DNA of 25,169 nt from Gracilaria domingensis (taxonomy: Eukaryota; Rhodophyta; Florideophyceae; Gracilariales; Gracilariaceae): contig VCMS01000359.1 in assembly GCA_022539475.1 (NCBI GenBank), forward strand, positions 97,026 through 122,194. The letters run 5' to 3'. Under the pieces are notes generated by a model, which saw only the letters and a program-made list of their open reading frames with translations, did not search any database and was not told the DNA's origin. Numbering within the stretch: the stretch's first letter is position 1; every line of letters begins with the position of its first letter. Both the position numbers and the translations under genes were made by a program. Shown here piece by piece: positions 1-7,573 of this stretch.

Positions 1-779
1 GCAGTTTTCTGGTGGGCAGTTTGGGGTACAGATGGACCAGCTCCTTGCGCGGATTGCGCATCCGCGTCTGGAAGGGGACCTTTCATGATCTCATCTTCCT
101 CCTCTTGCACAGCCGTCCCCTGTTGAACCGTCTGCTTCGACGCAGAAGATCCCCTTGTGTCGACGGTCTGATTCATCGCAGGAGAAGACCTTTTCGACGC
201 AGTGGGCGTCGTAGCGGAGGTAGACTTTGTTTGACCTCTCCGCTTCGTAGCTGGGGATGCTCTCGTCTCCATAGACCGCTTCGTAACAGACGACGGACCT
301 GCCCGCGGAGGTGCTACTGATGCGCTACCTCTCGATGTTGATGAACTTCGAATTGGCTCCGTGCGGCTTGTCGGCGTCATCACCTCACTCATAGCGCTCA
401 CAGTTCCTCGCTTCGACGCCGGAATGCTGGCTGCCACCGGTTCCATCATTTTCTCATCCCAAGGAGCGGCCGTCCGGAGATCCTGGATATACTGTGGAAG
501 ATCCAGGCCCTCCGCCCGGTAAGGGTAGAACGTATGACCGCTTCGACTGATGAGAATATTATGAACCACCACAAGACCTGGGTCCAATTGCTTCCCGTGC
601 AACTCGCGGCGTAGAACACTTCCAATTCCATGCAACAACGCTTCCCCGACTATCACCTTTCCTTCATTCTCAATATTCATCTGCAGAGAAACCCGCATTC
701 CACCTTGCAATAATCGAGTGCTCCGCCGAGTGCGAGGAGTCACGCTTTGCGTACGCTTTCGAACACGAGTTGGCTTCAT
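1..779 (-). CDS. Hypothetical basic, Ser/Thr/Arg-rich protein (3' end outside window)
   Basis: An open frame runs from the ATG at 779 down to the left edge with no stop, giving at least 259 residues. The N-terminus is very basic (MKPTRVRKRTQSVTPRTRR). Residues of about 30-110 look like a folded segment, including VGEALLHGIGSVLRRELHG and HNILISRSGHTFYPYRAEG. The rest is low complexity, with recurring T/S-KR-S motifs such as SSVTKRS, SPATKRR and TASKRSS. I do not recognise the family. Its leader shares an 89-bp box with the methyltransferase gene transcribed the other way (842-930 versus 1644-1732), so the two are divergent neighbours that are probably co-regulated. It could be a second gene of the same element or the first gene of a related element in opposite orientation. 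The coding call rests on the long open frame and the shared leader. Confidence 0.6.
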   Translation of the reverse strand, partial: MKPTRVRKRTQSVTPRTRRSTRLLQGGMRVSLQMNIENEGKVIVGEALLHGIGSVLRRELHGKQLDPGLVVVHNILISRSGHTFYPYRAEGLDLPQYIQDLRTAAPWDEKMMEPVAASIPASKRGTVSAMSEVMTPTSRTEPIRSSSTSRGSASVAPPRAGPSSVTKRSMETRASPATKRRGQTKSTSATTPTASKRSSPAMNQTVDTRGSSASKQTVQQGTAVQEEEDEIMKGPLPDADAQSAQGAGPSVPQTAHQKT

Positions 780-841
780 GTTGAACAGCTATTGCAGTGA
801 AAGGTGTATATCAACAATACGCTCGCTCTGGACGATACAAG

Positions 842-930
842 AACGGATGCGAGCCTTTAAATGGCGACTTACGCTGGGCACTCCCGCTTTCGGCAGCTCC
901 TCCCAGCGCACTGCCAGTCTCGTCCGTGTC
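842..930 (-). promoter_or_regulatory. Shared leader box, copy facing the left gene
   Basis: Read on the minus strand, these 89 bp match 1644-1732 with about two differences, although the sequence on either side has diverged. The box contains GCCATTTAAAGGC (TATA-like TTTAAA) and CAGCGTAAGTCG, which resembles a splice donor. It ends about 60 bp before the ATG at 779. It could be a core promoter or a conserved 5'-UTR/intron element; the sequence alone does not decide between these. Confidence 0.55.
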
Positions 931-1228
931 CTGTCCGTGGCCGCTCGCACGCTGATTGTACGCTTTAGAGTCGTGGAGTTCGCGCAATGATGACTCACGC
1001 GAGCAATGGTCGCACTCTCTAATCATGCTCCTCAAATGCTTTGCATAGTAGTCAAGAGTACACTCATTCACTTCCATGTACAGCCTACTCCCGCAAATAC
1101 ACGTGGACAGCGGCGCCAACGTACCGGCGGCCAGGTGTAGCGAAATCACTGCGGGGCGGCGTGTTTTGGGAGGTCCCGGGAAGGCGCCGGAATGTGGCCA
1201 GAACGTGCCCGCGGGCGGGGGGGGGGGT

Positions 1229-1262
1229 CGGTCGTGTTAGGGTAGCTACCCTAACACGACCG
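1229..1262. repeat. Perfect 34-bp palindrome with TTAGGGTA/TACCCTAA core
   Basis: The half-site CGGTCGTGTTAGGGTAG is followed directly by its reverse complement, with no spacer. The core contains one TTAGGG and one CCCTAA. It is embedded between a G run and a matching C-rich arm, so the whole module from about 1204 to 1281 can fold. Confidence 0.85.
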
Positions 1263-1337
1263 GACCCCCCGCCCGCGGGCATAAAATCGCACATTTTTCA
1301 AAAAATCGCCCAAAACGTGCCCGCGGGCGGGTGGTCC

Positions 1338-1369
1338 GGTCGTGTTAGGGTACCTACCCTAACACGACC
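1338..1369. repeat. Second TTAGGGTA palindrome (2-nt spacer)
   Basis: GGTCGTGTTAGGGTA and its reverse complement are separated by CC. The half-site is the same as in the palindrome at 1229-1262, and outer GC-rich arms again begin with ACGTGCCCGCGGGCGGG. The repeated half-site in two adjacent modules suggests a functional binding or hairpin unit rather than chance. Confidence 0.85.
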
Positions 1370-1643
1370 CACCCCCCCACCCCCGCCCCCCCCCCCCCCC
1401 CCCCCCGCCCGCCCGCGGGCACGTTCTGGCCACATTCCGGCACCCTCCGGAGACCTCCCAAAGCACTCCTCCCGGCTCTTCCGGCAGTGATTTCGCTGCA
1501 CACGCCGTGCACATATATCAAACTAGAGAGAACTAGCGCTTCACACCCACTTGATCCGCGACTTTTAGCACAATACGCGACCTTTGCAATAGCTCCGAAT
1601 CGCGACGTGGCCGACACGCGACGCTATCGCACCGAGCGGACAC

Positions 1644-1732
1644 GGACACGGACGAGACTGGCAGTGCGCTGGGAGGAGCTGCCGAAAGCGGGGTTGCCCA
1701 GCGTAAGTCGCCATTTAAAGGCTCGCATCCGT
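1644..1732 (+). promoter_or_regulatory. Shared leader box upstream of the methyltransferase gene
   Basis: This is nearly identical to the reverse complement of 842-930 and to 13667-13755. It includes CCATTTAAAGGC about 30 bp before the ATG at 1749 and a GTAAGT tract. A separate TATA-like ACATATATCAAA lies further upstream at about 1510. Conservation across three leaders, two of which are otherwise diverged, argues for a regulatory or transcript-processing role. Confidence 0.55.
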
Positions 1733-1748
1733 TGTTTGCGCTGAAGCG

Positions 1749-4127
1749 ATGGATTCCACCGATGATGGAGAGGAGATACATCCTATCGACATCAGTGCTC
1801 CGCCTCCGGCGTTCCATGCATATGTCAGACTTTTCTTGGTTCTTCGCGATGCTTTGGCAAACAGCGATGGAGGCCCTGATCGGCCACGGGACGTGGGGTT
1901 TAGAGGGTTAATAGAGTTCTGCGCCGAGAACTATAAGAGTATTCCGGAGGCAAGGAAGATGTTTGAGGAGGCCACTAACTCCAAGAACCTCCAGAACTTG
2001 ACACTGCAACAGCTGCGAAAGAGTGTTGTGAATAACAAACCTGTGGAACAGCGATATCTTGTAACCAAGCTTCTTGACAAGAAGGACGGGGATGAGGACC
2101 AGAGACTGCGCGATTTTTTCCTTCTCTCTATGGATATGGGTATATACCTACCGGTGCAATGCCTGGTTGGTTATTTCATGACCAGGAGAAAGCAGGTTCT
2201 GAAGACGACAGTGTTCATCCCACCAACAGCTGTGAACCCATTTGAGGTCGTTATATACTTATCATACCTCGGCCACATAATGGGAGAGAACGACAACATC
2301 CGAATGATGGAGAAGAAACAACCGAAAAAGAAACGAAAAGTGAACCATGCACCATCTGTGTACATACCCACTTTTACGTCGTTCTCCAAAGACAACTGTG
2401 ATCGACTGGGATTCGCTATCAGTGAGGTCGTATGGGCATGGAGTTGTTTTGCGGCTCATCTTGGATACACGAACGTTCAGCACATGGTGAAACCATACAT
2501 TTACATGAATATGCAGACGTTGAAGTATACGGCGCTAGAGACACGGGAGTCTGGTTATGCCCCGCCGAGCCAGAGTACTCGATTCAACACAAAGGATGTG
2601 CCACAGAGCAGTACTAGTGGATCGGTGGAGACCTTGAGTGATGAATGCGATACAAACCTCCGAATACTGGCTAAGAAATTTTTGACAGACCTCGAAACCA
2701 TATGCACCCACGATAGCCTCTATAGCTTACGGGCTGATCAGATGAGGAACTGGATAGAGTTTTCGGAGATACGGATAGATACCGTATCTGGTTCTGACTC
2801 CGGTGAGTTGCCTGCTCGATTTCAGAAGTTTTCGGAGTTGCTATGGAAACCGATACAGGATATGCGTCATGCGGCAGGGTTCCATGTCGGCATTCACGCG
2901 AAACCTGATATTGAACTGACGAAAACCCCTAAAAATTCCGGTAATGCCGAACCTTCTTCGACCAAGTCTGCCCCACCCCCACCTCGTCGAGAGTATATGA
3001 ACCTCGTGAGCTCCGATGGCGACGACTTCGAGAAGCCGGTGAATCTTGCGGAGCATGAATCTCGGGTTGCCGGTTACAACATCCAAAAGACTGGTATTGA
3101 GCCGCCCATGAAGGGGATATCCAGTCTCCTTCGAATGAATATGGACAAGGTGTGGAAGGGGATGAGAAAGTCACACTTTGTAGCGTACAACTGTGACATG
3201 AAGGACCTGAGGCACACACACGAAACGTTTGTAAATCAGAGTGAGATTTTATGGGGTGAGGCACAGCTTGTCCTAACAGACCCTCCCTTTAACACTGGAA
3301 GGAAGAGAAGCAAACGGAATAGTGGTCACGATGTCTTCAGTGAGGATGACATGATCCGTACGGCTGACTTAATAAGTTCCGCGCTTCGGTCAGGTGGGCA
3401 CTTCATTATATTCTGTGCCATGGCACAGTTTCATGTTTGGCACAGGATACTTTCGGAAACCGCGAGTACTAAAGATGAAGCTGGAAGCGAAGGTAAACCA
3501 GAACTCACGCCTTCGTTTAAAGTGGATGCGAATCCACTGGTGTTCATCCGGGATCGAAGTAATGTTGGAGGGAATACACGGAAGTTTGGGATACAGCCCG
3601 TAACGGAGTACGCCGTTCATGGGGTGAAGCGTGGATTGCGACCATCGGAGGAAGCCAGTCTTACTCCATTTGAGGAGAACAATTTCATTCCTTCTACTTT
3701 CCCGGCTAACAGGAATGTAATTGACCGGGTGCCAAAACCGAGAGCGGGGGAGTGGTTGACATGGAAGGTACATGAGCCAGGTAGTTCAGTACCAGATGGG
3801 CAGTACATAAGACCGGAGCAGAAGTCGAGGGAGTTGATGAAGGAGTTGATATTTCGCTTCACAAGACCGGGTGATCTTGTCATGGACATGTTCGCGGGAA
3901 CTTTTTCTACGGGTATGGCGTGCCTATCGCTGACAAAGCATAGGAAGTTCTTGGGGTGCGAGAAGAATAGGCCATGTTTCAGCCATGCGAAGCACCATAT
4001 AACGACTCTTATGGCCGAAGTTATTCGCGGGGGGAAGAATGACATCCTGGTTGAACAGGAGGTGGTGGATGCGGCTTCAACGACTTATGAACGGGTTCCA
4101 CATCGGGACCGAGGTCGGCTTGAATGA
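1749..4127 (+). CDS. Two-domain protein with C-terminal DNA N6-adenine-type methyltransferase
   Basis: The protein is 792 aa. The N-terminal half (about 1-385) is an unrecognised domain with a classical monopartite nuclear signal, PKKKRKV, at 192-198. Residues 386-450 are a Pro/Ser linker. The C-terminal part has methyltransferase motif IV first (LTDPPFNTG, D511-F514) and the AdoMet-binding motif I last (VMDMFAGTFSTG, D713-G717), preceded by RPEQKSRELMKELI. This is the beta-class order of bacterial N6-adenine/N4-cytosine DNA methyltransferases (N6_N4_Mtase family). A DPP(F/Y) motif favours adenine as substrate, whereas cytosine-N4 enzymes usually have SPP. Such enzymes methylate DNA with AdoMet. 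Both motifs are intact, so activity is plausible. The family is mainly bacterial, so ancient transfer is likely. The start is the first ATG after a leader conserved with copy 2. The SET gene follows 33 bp later. Confidence 0.85.
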   Translation: MDSTDDGEEIHPIDISAPPPAFHAYVRLFLVLRDALANSDGGPDRPRDVGFRGLIEFCAENYKSIPEARKMFEEATNSKNLQNLTLQQLRKSVVNNKPVEQRYLVTKLLDKKDGDEDQRLRDFFLLSMDMGIYLPVQCLVGYFMTRRKQVLKTTVFIPPTAVNPFEVVIYLSYLGHIMGENDNIRMMEKKQPKKKRKVNHAPSVYIPTFTSFSKDNCDRLGFAISEVVWAWSCFAAHLGYTNVQHMVKPYIYMNMQTLKYTALETRESGYAPPSQSTRFNTKDVPQSSTSGSVETLSDECDTNLRILAKKFLTDLETICTHDSLYSLRADQMRNWIEFSEIRIDTVSGSDSGELPARFQKFSELLWKPIQDMRHAAGFHVGIHAKPDIELTKTPKNSGNAEPSSTKSAPPPPRREYMNLVSSDGDDFEKPVNLAEHESRVAGYNIQKTGIEPPMKGISSLLRMNMDKVWKGMRKSHFVAYNCDMKDLRHTHETFVNQSEILWGEAQLVLTDPPFNTGRKRSKRNSGHDVFSEDDMIRTADLISSALRSGGHFIIFCAMAQFHVWHRILSETASTKDEAGSEGKPELTPSFKVDANPLVFIRDRSNVGGNTRKFGIQPVTEYAVHGVKRGLRPSEEASLTPFEENNFIPSTFPANRNVIDRVPKPRAGEWLTWKVHEPGSSVPDGQYIRPEQKSRELMKELIFRFTRPGDLVMDMFAGTFSTGMACLSLTKHRKFLGCEKNRPCFSHAKHHITTLMAEVIRGGKNDILVEQEVVDAASTTYERVPHRDRGRLE

Positions 4128-4160
4128 GAGGCTCCTTTTGGTTACCCTCAGTACCAAGTG

Positions 4161-4886
4161 ATGCCTGCACATATTACTCAGTTCCTAGGAAGATACTGGA
4201 AGGACTGGGACTTTGTCGACAAGTGTGGACAGCATACTGTAGATCTTTGGGAGGAGAAGTACCGAGGAGCTCTGAATCTAATGCATATGCATATGCTGTT
4301 GACTGTTGAAGCCAATCGCTATCGCTTACATGTAGCATCTTCTAAGATTCGACATCCCCGTGCTGGTATGGGGGTGTTCACGGAACATAAGATATTGGCT
4401 GGGGAAACTATCTGTCATTTTTATGGAACTTTGGTATACACGGATCTGACGAACCGGAAGGAAAGACACTTAACGTATGGAAGTGGCTGTCTCGGAGCAA
4501 CTCCAGTGCGGTACAAGTTGTTTTCTATGATGGTCACTGTGACTGGTACGGAGTTTCTGCACTTGAGGAACAGACCAGGACAGGCTCAGGATAGAAAGGA
4601 GAGCGAAGTCTACATTGTCCCGGCGCCTTTTTGTATCGGGAGCTACATTAACGACGCCGGATATCATGCCGGGGATCCCGATTTATCGGAGCCCCGGTCA
4701 AACAGAACTCGAAGTGCCAATGTGCAGGTGGTGTAAGCGAAGTCCGTGATACAGTTTAAGTCCGATCTTTCTAACTATGCTCTACTTCGTTGTAGAGCAG
4801 TTAGAGATATTGAGAGGGGCGAAGAGTTGTATTTCAACTACGGAGAGCAGTACGCCTGGGACTGGGCTCTGACATTGGAGCAATAG
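4161..4886 (+). CDS. SET-domain methyltransferase, frame split by TAA at 4734 or a 72-nt intron
   Basis: SET proteins transfer methyl groups from AdoMet to lysines, often on histones. Visible motifs are GMGVFTEHKILAGETICHFYG (about residues 69-89), SYINDAGYHAGD followed by NRTRSANVQVV (about 161-191, the position of the family's NHxCxPN region), and after the interruption RAVRDIERGEELYFNYGEQY, the C-terminal GEEL..Y motif. The frame is identical on both sides of the TAA at 4734-4736, and the final TAG is at 4884-4886. Uninterrupted, the protein would be about 241 aa, a small stand-alone SET protein. The interruption is either a nonsense mutation, making a pseudogene, or part of an intron (see 4733-4804). 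I chose the ATG at 4161 as the first in frame; it lies 33 bp after the methyltransferase stop. Copy 2 of the element lacks this gene. Confidence 0.7.
4733..4804 (+). other. Candidate 72-nt intron inside the SET gene
   Basis: It begins GTAAGC, contains TTTCTAACTATG (branch-point-like), and ends in TTAG before AGATATTGAG. It is a multiple of three and contains the only in-frame stop of the SET gene. Splicing would join NVQVV to DIERGEELYFNYG. Against this, the segment itself encodes LLRCRAVR directly before DIERGEEL, which fits SET consensus better than the spliced form does. A stop mutation is thus at least as likely. Confidence 0.35.
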
Positions 4887-5105
4887 ATGAGTTCAGTACC
4901 GAATAGAAAGTAAATATGCTTTTGAATGTTGCAGCTGCCTGCAATACGCGTTGTTGTACATGTACAGTGGAGCTCTTCATCTGTAACGGCGATATTTGCG
5001 ACCTATTGGGCACCTCAAATTCCTAGAAAGCAGAAACTGCGGAGTCTCCCGGAATATCTGAACCATGCACCCCCCCCCCCCCCACCCCTTCGCCCCCCCC
5101 CAACA

Positions 5106-7535
5106 ATGTCGTTTCATTACCCCGTTTATCTCCAGAACATGGGTATAACGCCGAGAAAGCGAAATAGTACGCAGCGGAACAAGAGTGGACAGAAGAAGAG
5201 AAGAGCATCGGATGATACGAATCAGGCTACAAGCACCGCACTTCCTAAACGGAAGTCATCCTCGACGAAGGAAACAGTCAGTGGGCGTCCTTCTACAGTA
5301 CTCTCTCGCGCATCTCTAAGCGGAGCGTCTTCCGGGATTGCGTCAAGAATTCGTGGATCAGCGAACGATGTCGTGCCGTCAACTGCCGATAATGCAAATC
5401 GTGCATCTGTCTCTGCTCCTCAAGAAGATGAGGTAACTAGGCCCAGCCGGTCAGGACAGGAGGGCATGACAACTGGAACTGAAGAGGTTCGTATGACACC
5501 AAAACCTTCATGTCCCCGGCCGATATCGAAGACCGGAGCTACTGGGGCGCGGGTTACGCCGCCCAGTGGATCTGGACAACAAGGGAAAATGACGAAAAGT
5601 CGTGAGAGCCCTAGTATATTAAGATCGTCACGTCCATCCCTGTCTTCTAGAACTGGGGCCGCTATGAATCGTATCATGCCTCGCAATGGGTCCGGACAAG
5701 GGAGAAAGACAATAAGAAATCGAGAGACAACTGATAGACGAGTTACTCCTCGACCTTCTCCTCTTTCCAGAACGGGGGCCGTTGCAGCTCGTACGAGGCC
5801 CAATTCATCTGATATACCATGCCATGGAGGAGGACAGACACGGGAGTTGGAGCTCGGAGCCATGCCAAGGGTGGACACAGAACGCCTGCAGCCTCTCGTG
5901 TCAAAGGGTATGGCACATGAGGATAGTTCCGATAACGAAATAACACCGAATCCTGCGGCATTACCGGGGCCTGTCGCCGAAGAAGCTAGGGAAATAACGG
6001 AAGATATCCAAACTGGTGTGAATTCAAGCTCTATGAACAGACCTGATCTTTTAAATGAACTGAATTGCTTGAAAGAAAAGGTTAAGAGGCTACAAGAGGA
6101 CTTGATGGTTCGGGGAATTCTAGTGAAGGTCGCCCAAGAGCAGAGTACGGCTTTGAAAAAGAGGCTTGGAGAGAAGGATCTAGTCATTGAAGGGCTAAGA
6201 GGGGCACTGAAACAGGAGGGAGATAGAAGTACACGTGCTGGTGAACCTGGGCAGACAGGTCGAAAGAAGCATAAAATTGAGGTGTGCGACGAGTTTCGAG
6301 GGGTTGCTCGAGCAGTGTATCACAACATGCTGACGTGGGCAAGGAGAGAAACAAGTGAGCTATGGCTCGAAGGTGAGTGGCTCACCCGAAATTGGGGTAA
6401 CCGTGCCGAGAAGGGGGAAGACGCAACTGAGAGTGGGGAAGGGCTTATTGAGCCGGAGGAAGGTGGTTCATACATGGTTCCTAAAAACCCCGTGGAGCTC
6501 TTGGGCAGTTTTGGCATGTTCACACCGTCGATAGAGGGGGGGCCAGATGCTTTGCTGAAGAAAATGGTTGAAAGCGAGTTGAAGGAGTTGAGCTGGGAAG
6601 GTATTAGAAAAGCATCTCTTACCGACAGGTGTATACTGGAACTTTGTGCAGATATGTGCCTTAGGCAGAGAATGCGGCAGACCATGAGTGACGTCGTGGG
6701 CGTTCGTAAGAGAAATACGAGGGATAAACTATTTCTGCTCCTGGAGTACGATCTGATTTGGAGAAGAACAAAGCTGGTAGAAGAGAATGCTGACGAACTC
6801 ACAATGCAGTTGAAGGAAGCGCAGGAGAACATACTGCGTCTTGACGAAAATGGTGTACCGAACACTTCATGGTGGAGAAAAGCCCCATTTGTTCGTCTAA
6901 AGTACTCCAATGCGGACAATGTCGAGGATATGCCGACGGAAGATCAAGACTTGTTCTTCCGAAACCGTGTCGGGGTACAAGTACTGAAGGAGTTTATTGG
7001 GTATATTGTGGAAGACAAGGATACAGGCACCTTTTTAGATGGCACAATACTGTTGCTCGCACGTTTGGACGCTTGGGTGTTGACGGTGGTGAGCCTTCTA
7101 AGTACGGATGTGTCAAGGGGTGGCCAGAGACAGAAACTGTTTACAAAGAAGTTTGCCCAACTGCTACCTCTGTGTTTAAAGAATGTTCTGGGGGATGTTA
7201 GGCAACGTGTCTTGAGGACCAATTCCAGCGAGTTTCATAATTTTGGAACGACAACGGAAGAATGGATTAAGGTTCTTGGTAATGACATGAGAGAGGCTAC
7301 ATTTGGATATCGAATGCCGTCGAACGGAAGACTTTACCTCACTGTGAAAGAACAATTTTTTATTGACAGTGTGAGCAGAAGATTGGGTTCTATTAGCTAT
7401 TGTTTCGTTGGTGAATGCGAGGAAGGGGATATGGAGTTCAAGGAAATGGACATGAACGATTTCGGAAGTAGCAAAGGATCACAAGAAAAGGCACCACAAG
7501 GTGAACATGTAGAGGATGGAGCCCTTAATGTTTAA
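5106..7535 (+). CDS. Large repeat and coiled-coil protein of the element
   Basis: The protein is 809 aa from the ATG at 5106 (MSFHYPVYLQNMGITPRKRN). An in-frame ATG at 4926 exists, but its extension crosses C-rich tracts and is low complexity. Residues of about 10-130 are basic and Ser/Thr-rich, with KKRRAS near the start. About 110-250 contain imperfect repeats around SRTGA...P..GSGQ..K....RE. About 310-370 form a heptad-like coiled coil (LKEKVKRLQEDL ... LKKRLGEKDLVIEGLRGAL). About 385-809 is a mixed-composition, probably folded region with no motif I recognise. It could be a structural or DNA-binding partner, or an unrecognised recombinase. The stop codon lies inside the terminal hairpin of the element, so the last residues are encoded by the terminal repeat. 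Copy 2 keeps only the last 186 bp of this frame. Confidence 0.75.
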   Translation: MSFHYPVYLQNMGITPRKRNSTQRNKSGQKKRRASDDTNQATSTALPKRKSSSTKETVSGRPSTVLSRASLSGASSGIASRIRGSANDVVPSTADNANRASVSAPQEDEVTRPSRSGQEGMTTGTEEVRMTPKPSCPRPISKTGATGARVTPPSGSGQQGKMTKSRESPSILRSSRPSLSSRTGAAMNRIMPRNGSGQGRKTIRNRETTDRRVTPRPSPLSRTGAVAARTRPNSSDIPCHGGGQTRELELGAMPRVDTERLQPLVSKGMAHEDSSDNEITPNPAALPGPVAEEAREITEDIQTGVNSSSMNRPDLLNELNCLKEKVKRLQEDLMVRGILVKVAQEQSTALKKRLGEKDLVIEGLRGALKQEGDRSTRAGEPGQTGRKKHKIEVCDEFRGVARAVYHNMLTWARRETSELWLEGEWLTRNWGNRAEKGEDATESGEGLIEPEEGGSYMVPKNPVELLGSFGMFTPSIEGGPDALLKKMVESELKELSWEGIRKASLTDRCILELCADMCLRQRMRQTMSDVVGVRKRNTRDKLFLLLEYDLIWRRTKLVEENADELTMQLKEAQENILRLDENGVPNTSWWRKAPFVRLKYSNADNVEDMPTEDQDLFFRNRVGVQVLKEFIGYIVEDKDTGTFLDGTILLLARLDAWVLTVVSLLSTDVSRGGQRQKLFTKKFAQLLPLCLKNVLGDVRQRVLRTNSSEFHNFGTTTEEWIKVLGNDMREATFGYRMPSNGRLYLTVKEQFFIDSVSRRLGSISYCFVGECEEGDMEFKEMDMNDFGSSKGSQEKAPQGEHVEDGALNV

Positions 7536-7573
7536 GGCTGTACCGTACAGCCTTAAACATTAAGGGCTCCATC
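7515..7573. repeat. 59-bp hairpin at the 3' end of element copy 1
   Basis: A 29-bp arm (7515-7543, starting GATGGAGCCC and ending GGCTGTAC) and its exact reverse complement (7545-7573) flank one C. The left arm contains the end of the coiled-coil gene. In copy 2 only the left-arm sequence is present (to 15118) and the flank then changes. The arm therefore belongs to the element terminus, while the inverted copy is either flank-specific or the end of another element tail-to-tail. Weak similarity continues for about 10 bp outside the right arm. Confidence 0.85.

Larger units (their letters stand above)
1139..1499. repeat. Giant nested inverted repeat between the two divergent leaders
   Basis: The outermost arms start with AGCGAAATCACTGC (1139) and end with GCAGTGATTTCGCT (1499), with imperfect pairing inward. 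Positions 1187-1219 and 1408-1440 form a perfect 33-bp arm pair that includes GTGGCCAGAACGTGCCCGCG. Inside lie two further hairpins (1229-1262 and 1338-1369), a G run at about 1217-1227, a long C run at about 1386-1406, and a short AT-rich spacer (1282-1315). The homology shared with the second element copy starts at 1441, exactly where the perfect arm ends. The GC-rich core may therefore be a separate foldback insertion or a part that copy 2 lost. Confidence 0.85.
1441..7543 (+). mobile_element. Methyltransferase/SET/coiled-coil element, copy 1 (long form)
   Basis: The limits come from comparison with the second copy at 13443-15118: homology begins at CACCCTCCGG (1441) and ends at GGCTGTAC (7543). 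The element has a roughly 300-bp leader and three plus-strand genes (DNA methyltransferase, SET protein, repeat/coiled-coil protein), and it ends in one arm of a 59-bp hairpin. I see no recognisable transposase, reverse transcriptase, tyrosine recombinase or Rep/helicase inside. The element may extend leftward through the big inverted repeat to the minus-strand gene at 1-779. Calling it mobile is an inference from the second, internally deleted, near-identical copy placed between unrelated broken genes. A plain segmental duplication is the alternative. Confidence 0.65.

Noticed and set aside
1217..1406. Internal telomere array
   Set aside because: Only one TTAGGG and one CCCTAA occur per hairpin; there is no tandem array.
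1041..1617. Open frames on both strands across the GC-rich palindrome (Pro, Gly and Arg runs)
   Set aside because: They arise from the inverted repeat and the poly-G/poly-C tracts, occur on both strands alike, and lack any domain signal.
1749..7535. Bacterial operon or restriction-modification system
   Set aside because: There are no ribosome-binding sites. The SET protein, nuclear signal, and eukaryotic neighbours and transposase argue against it, and no restriction endonuclease is seen.
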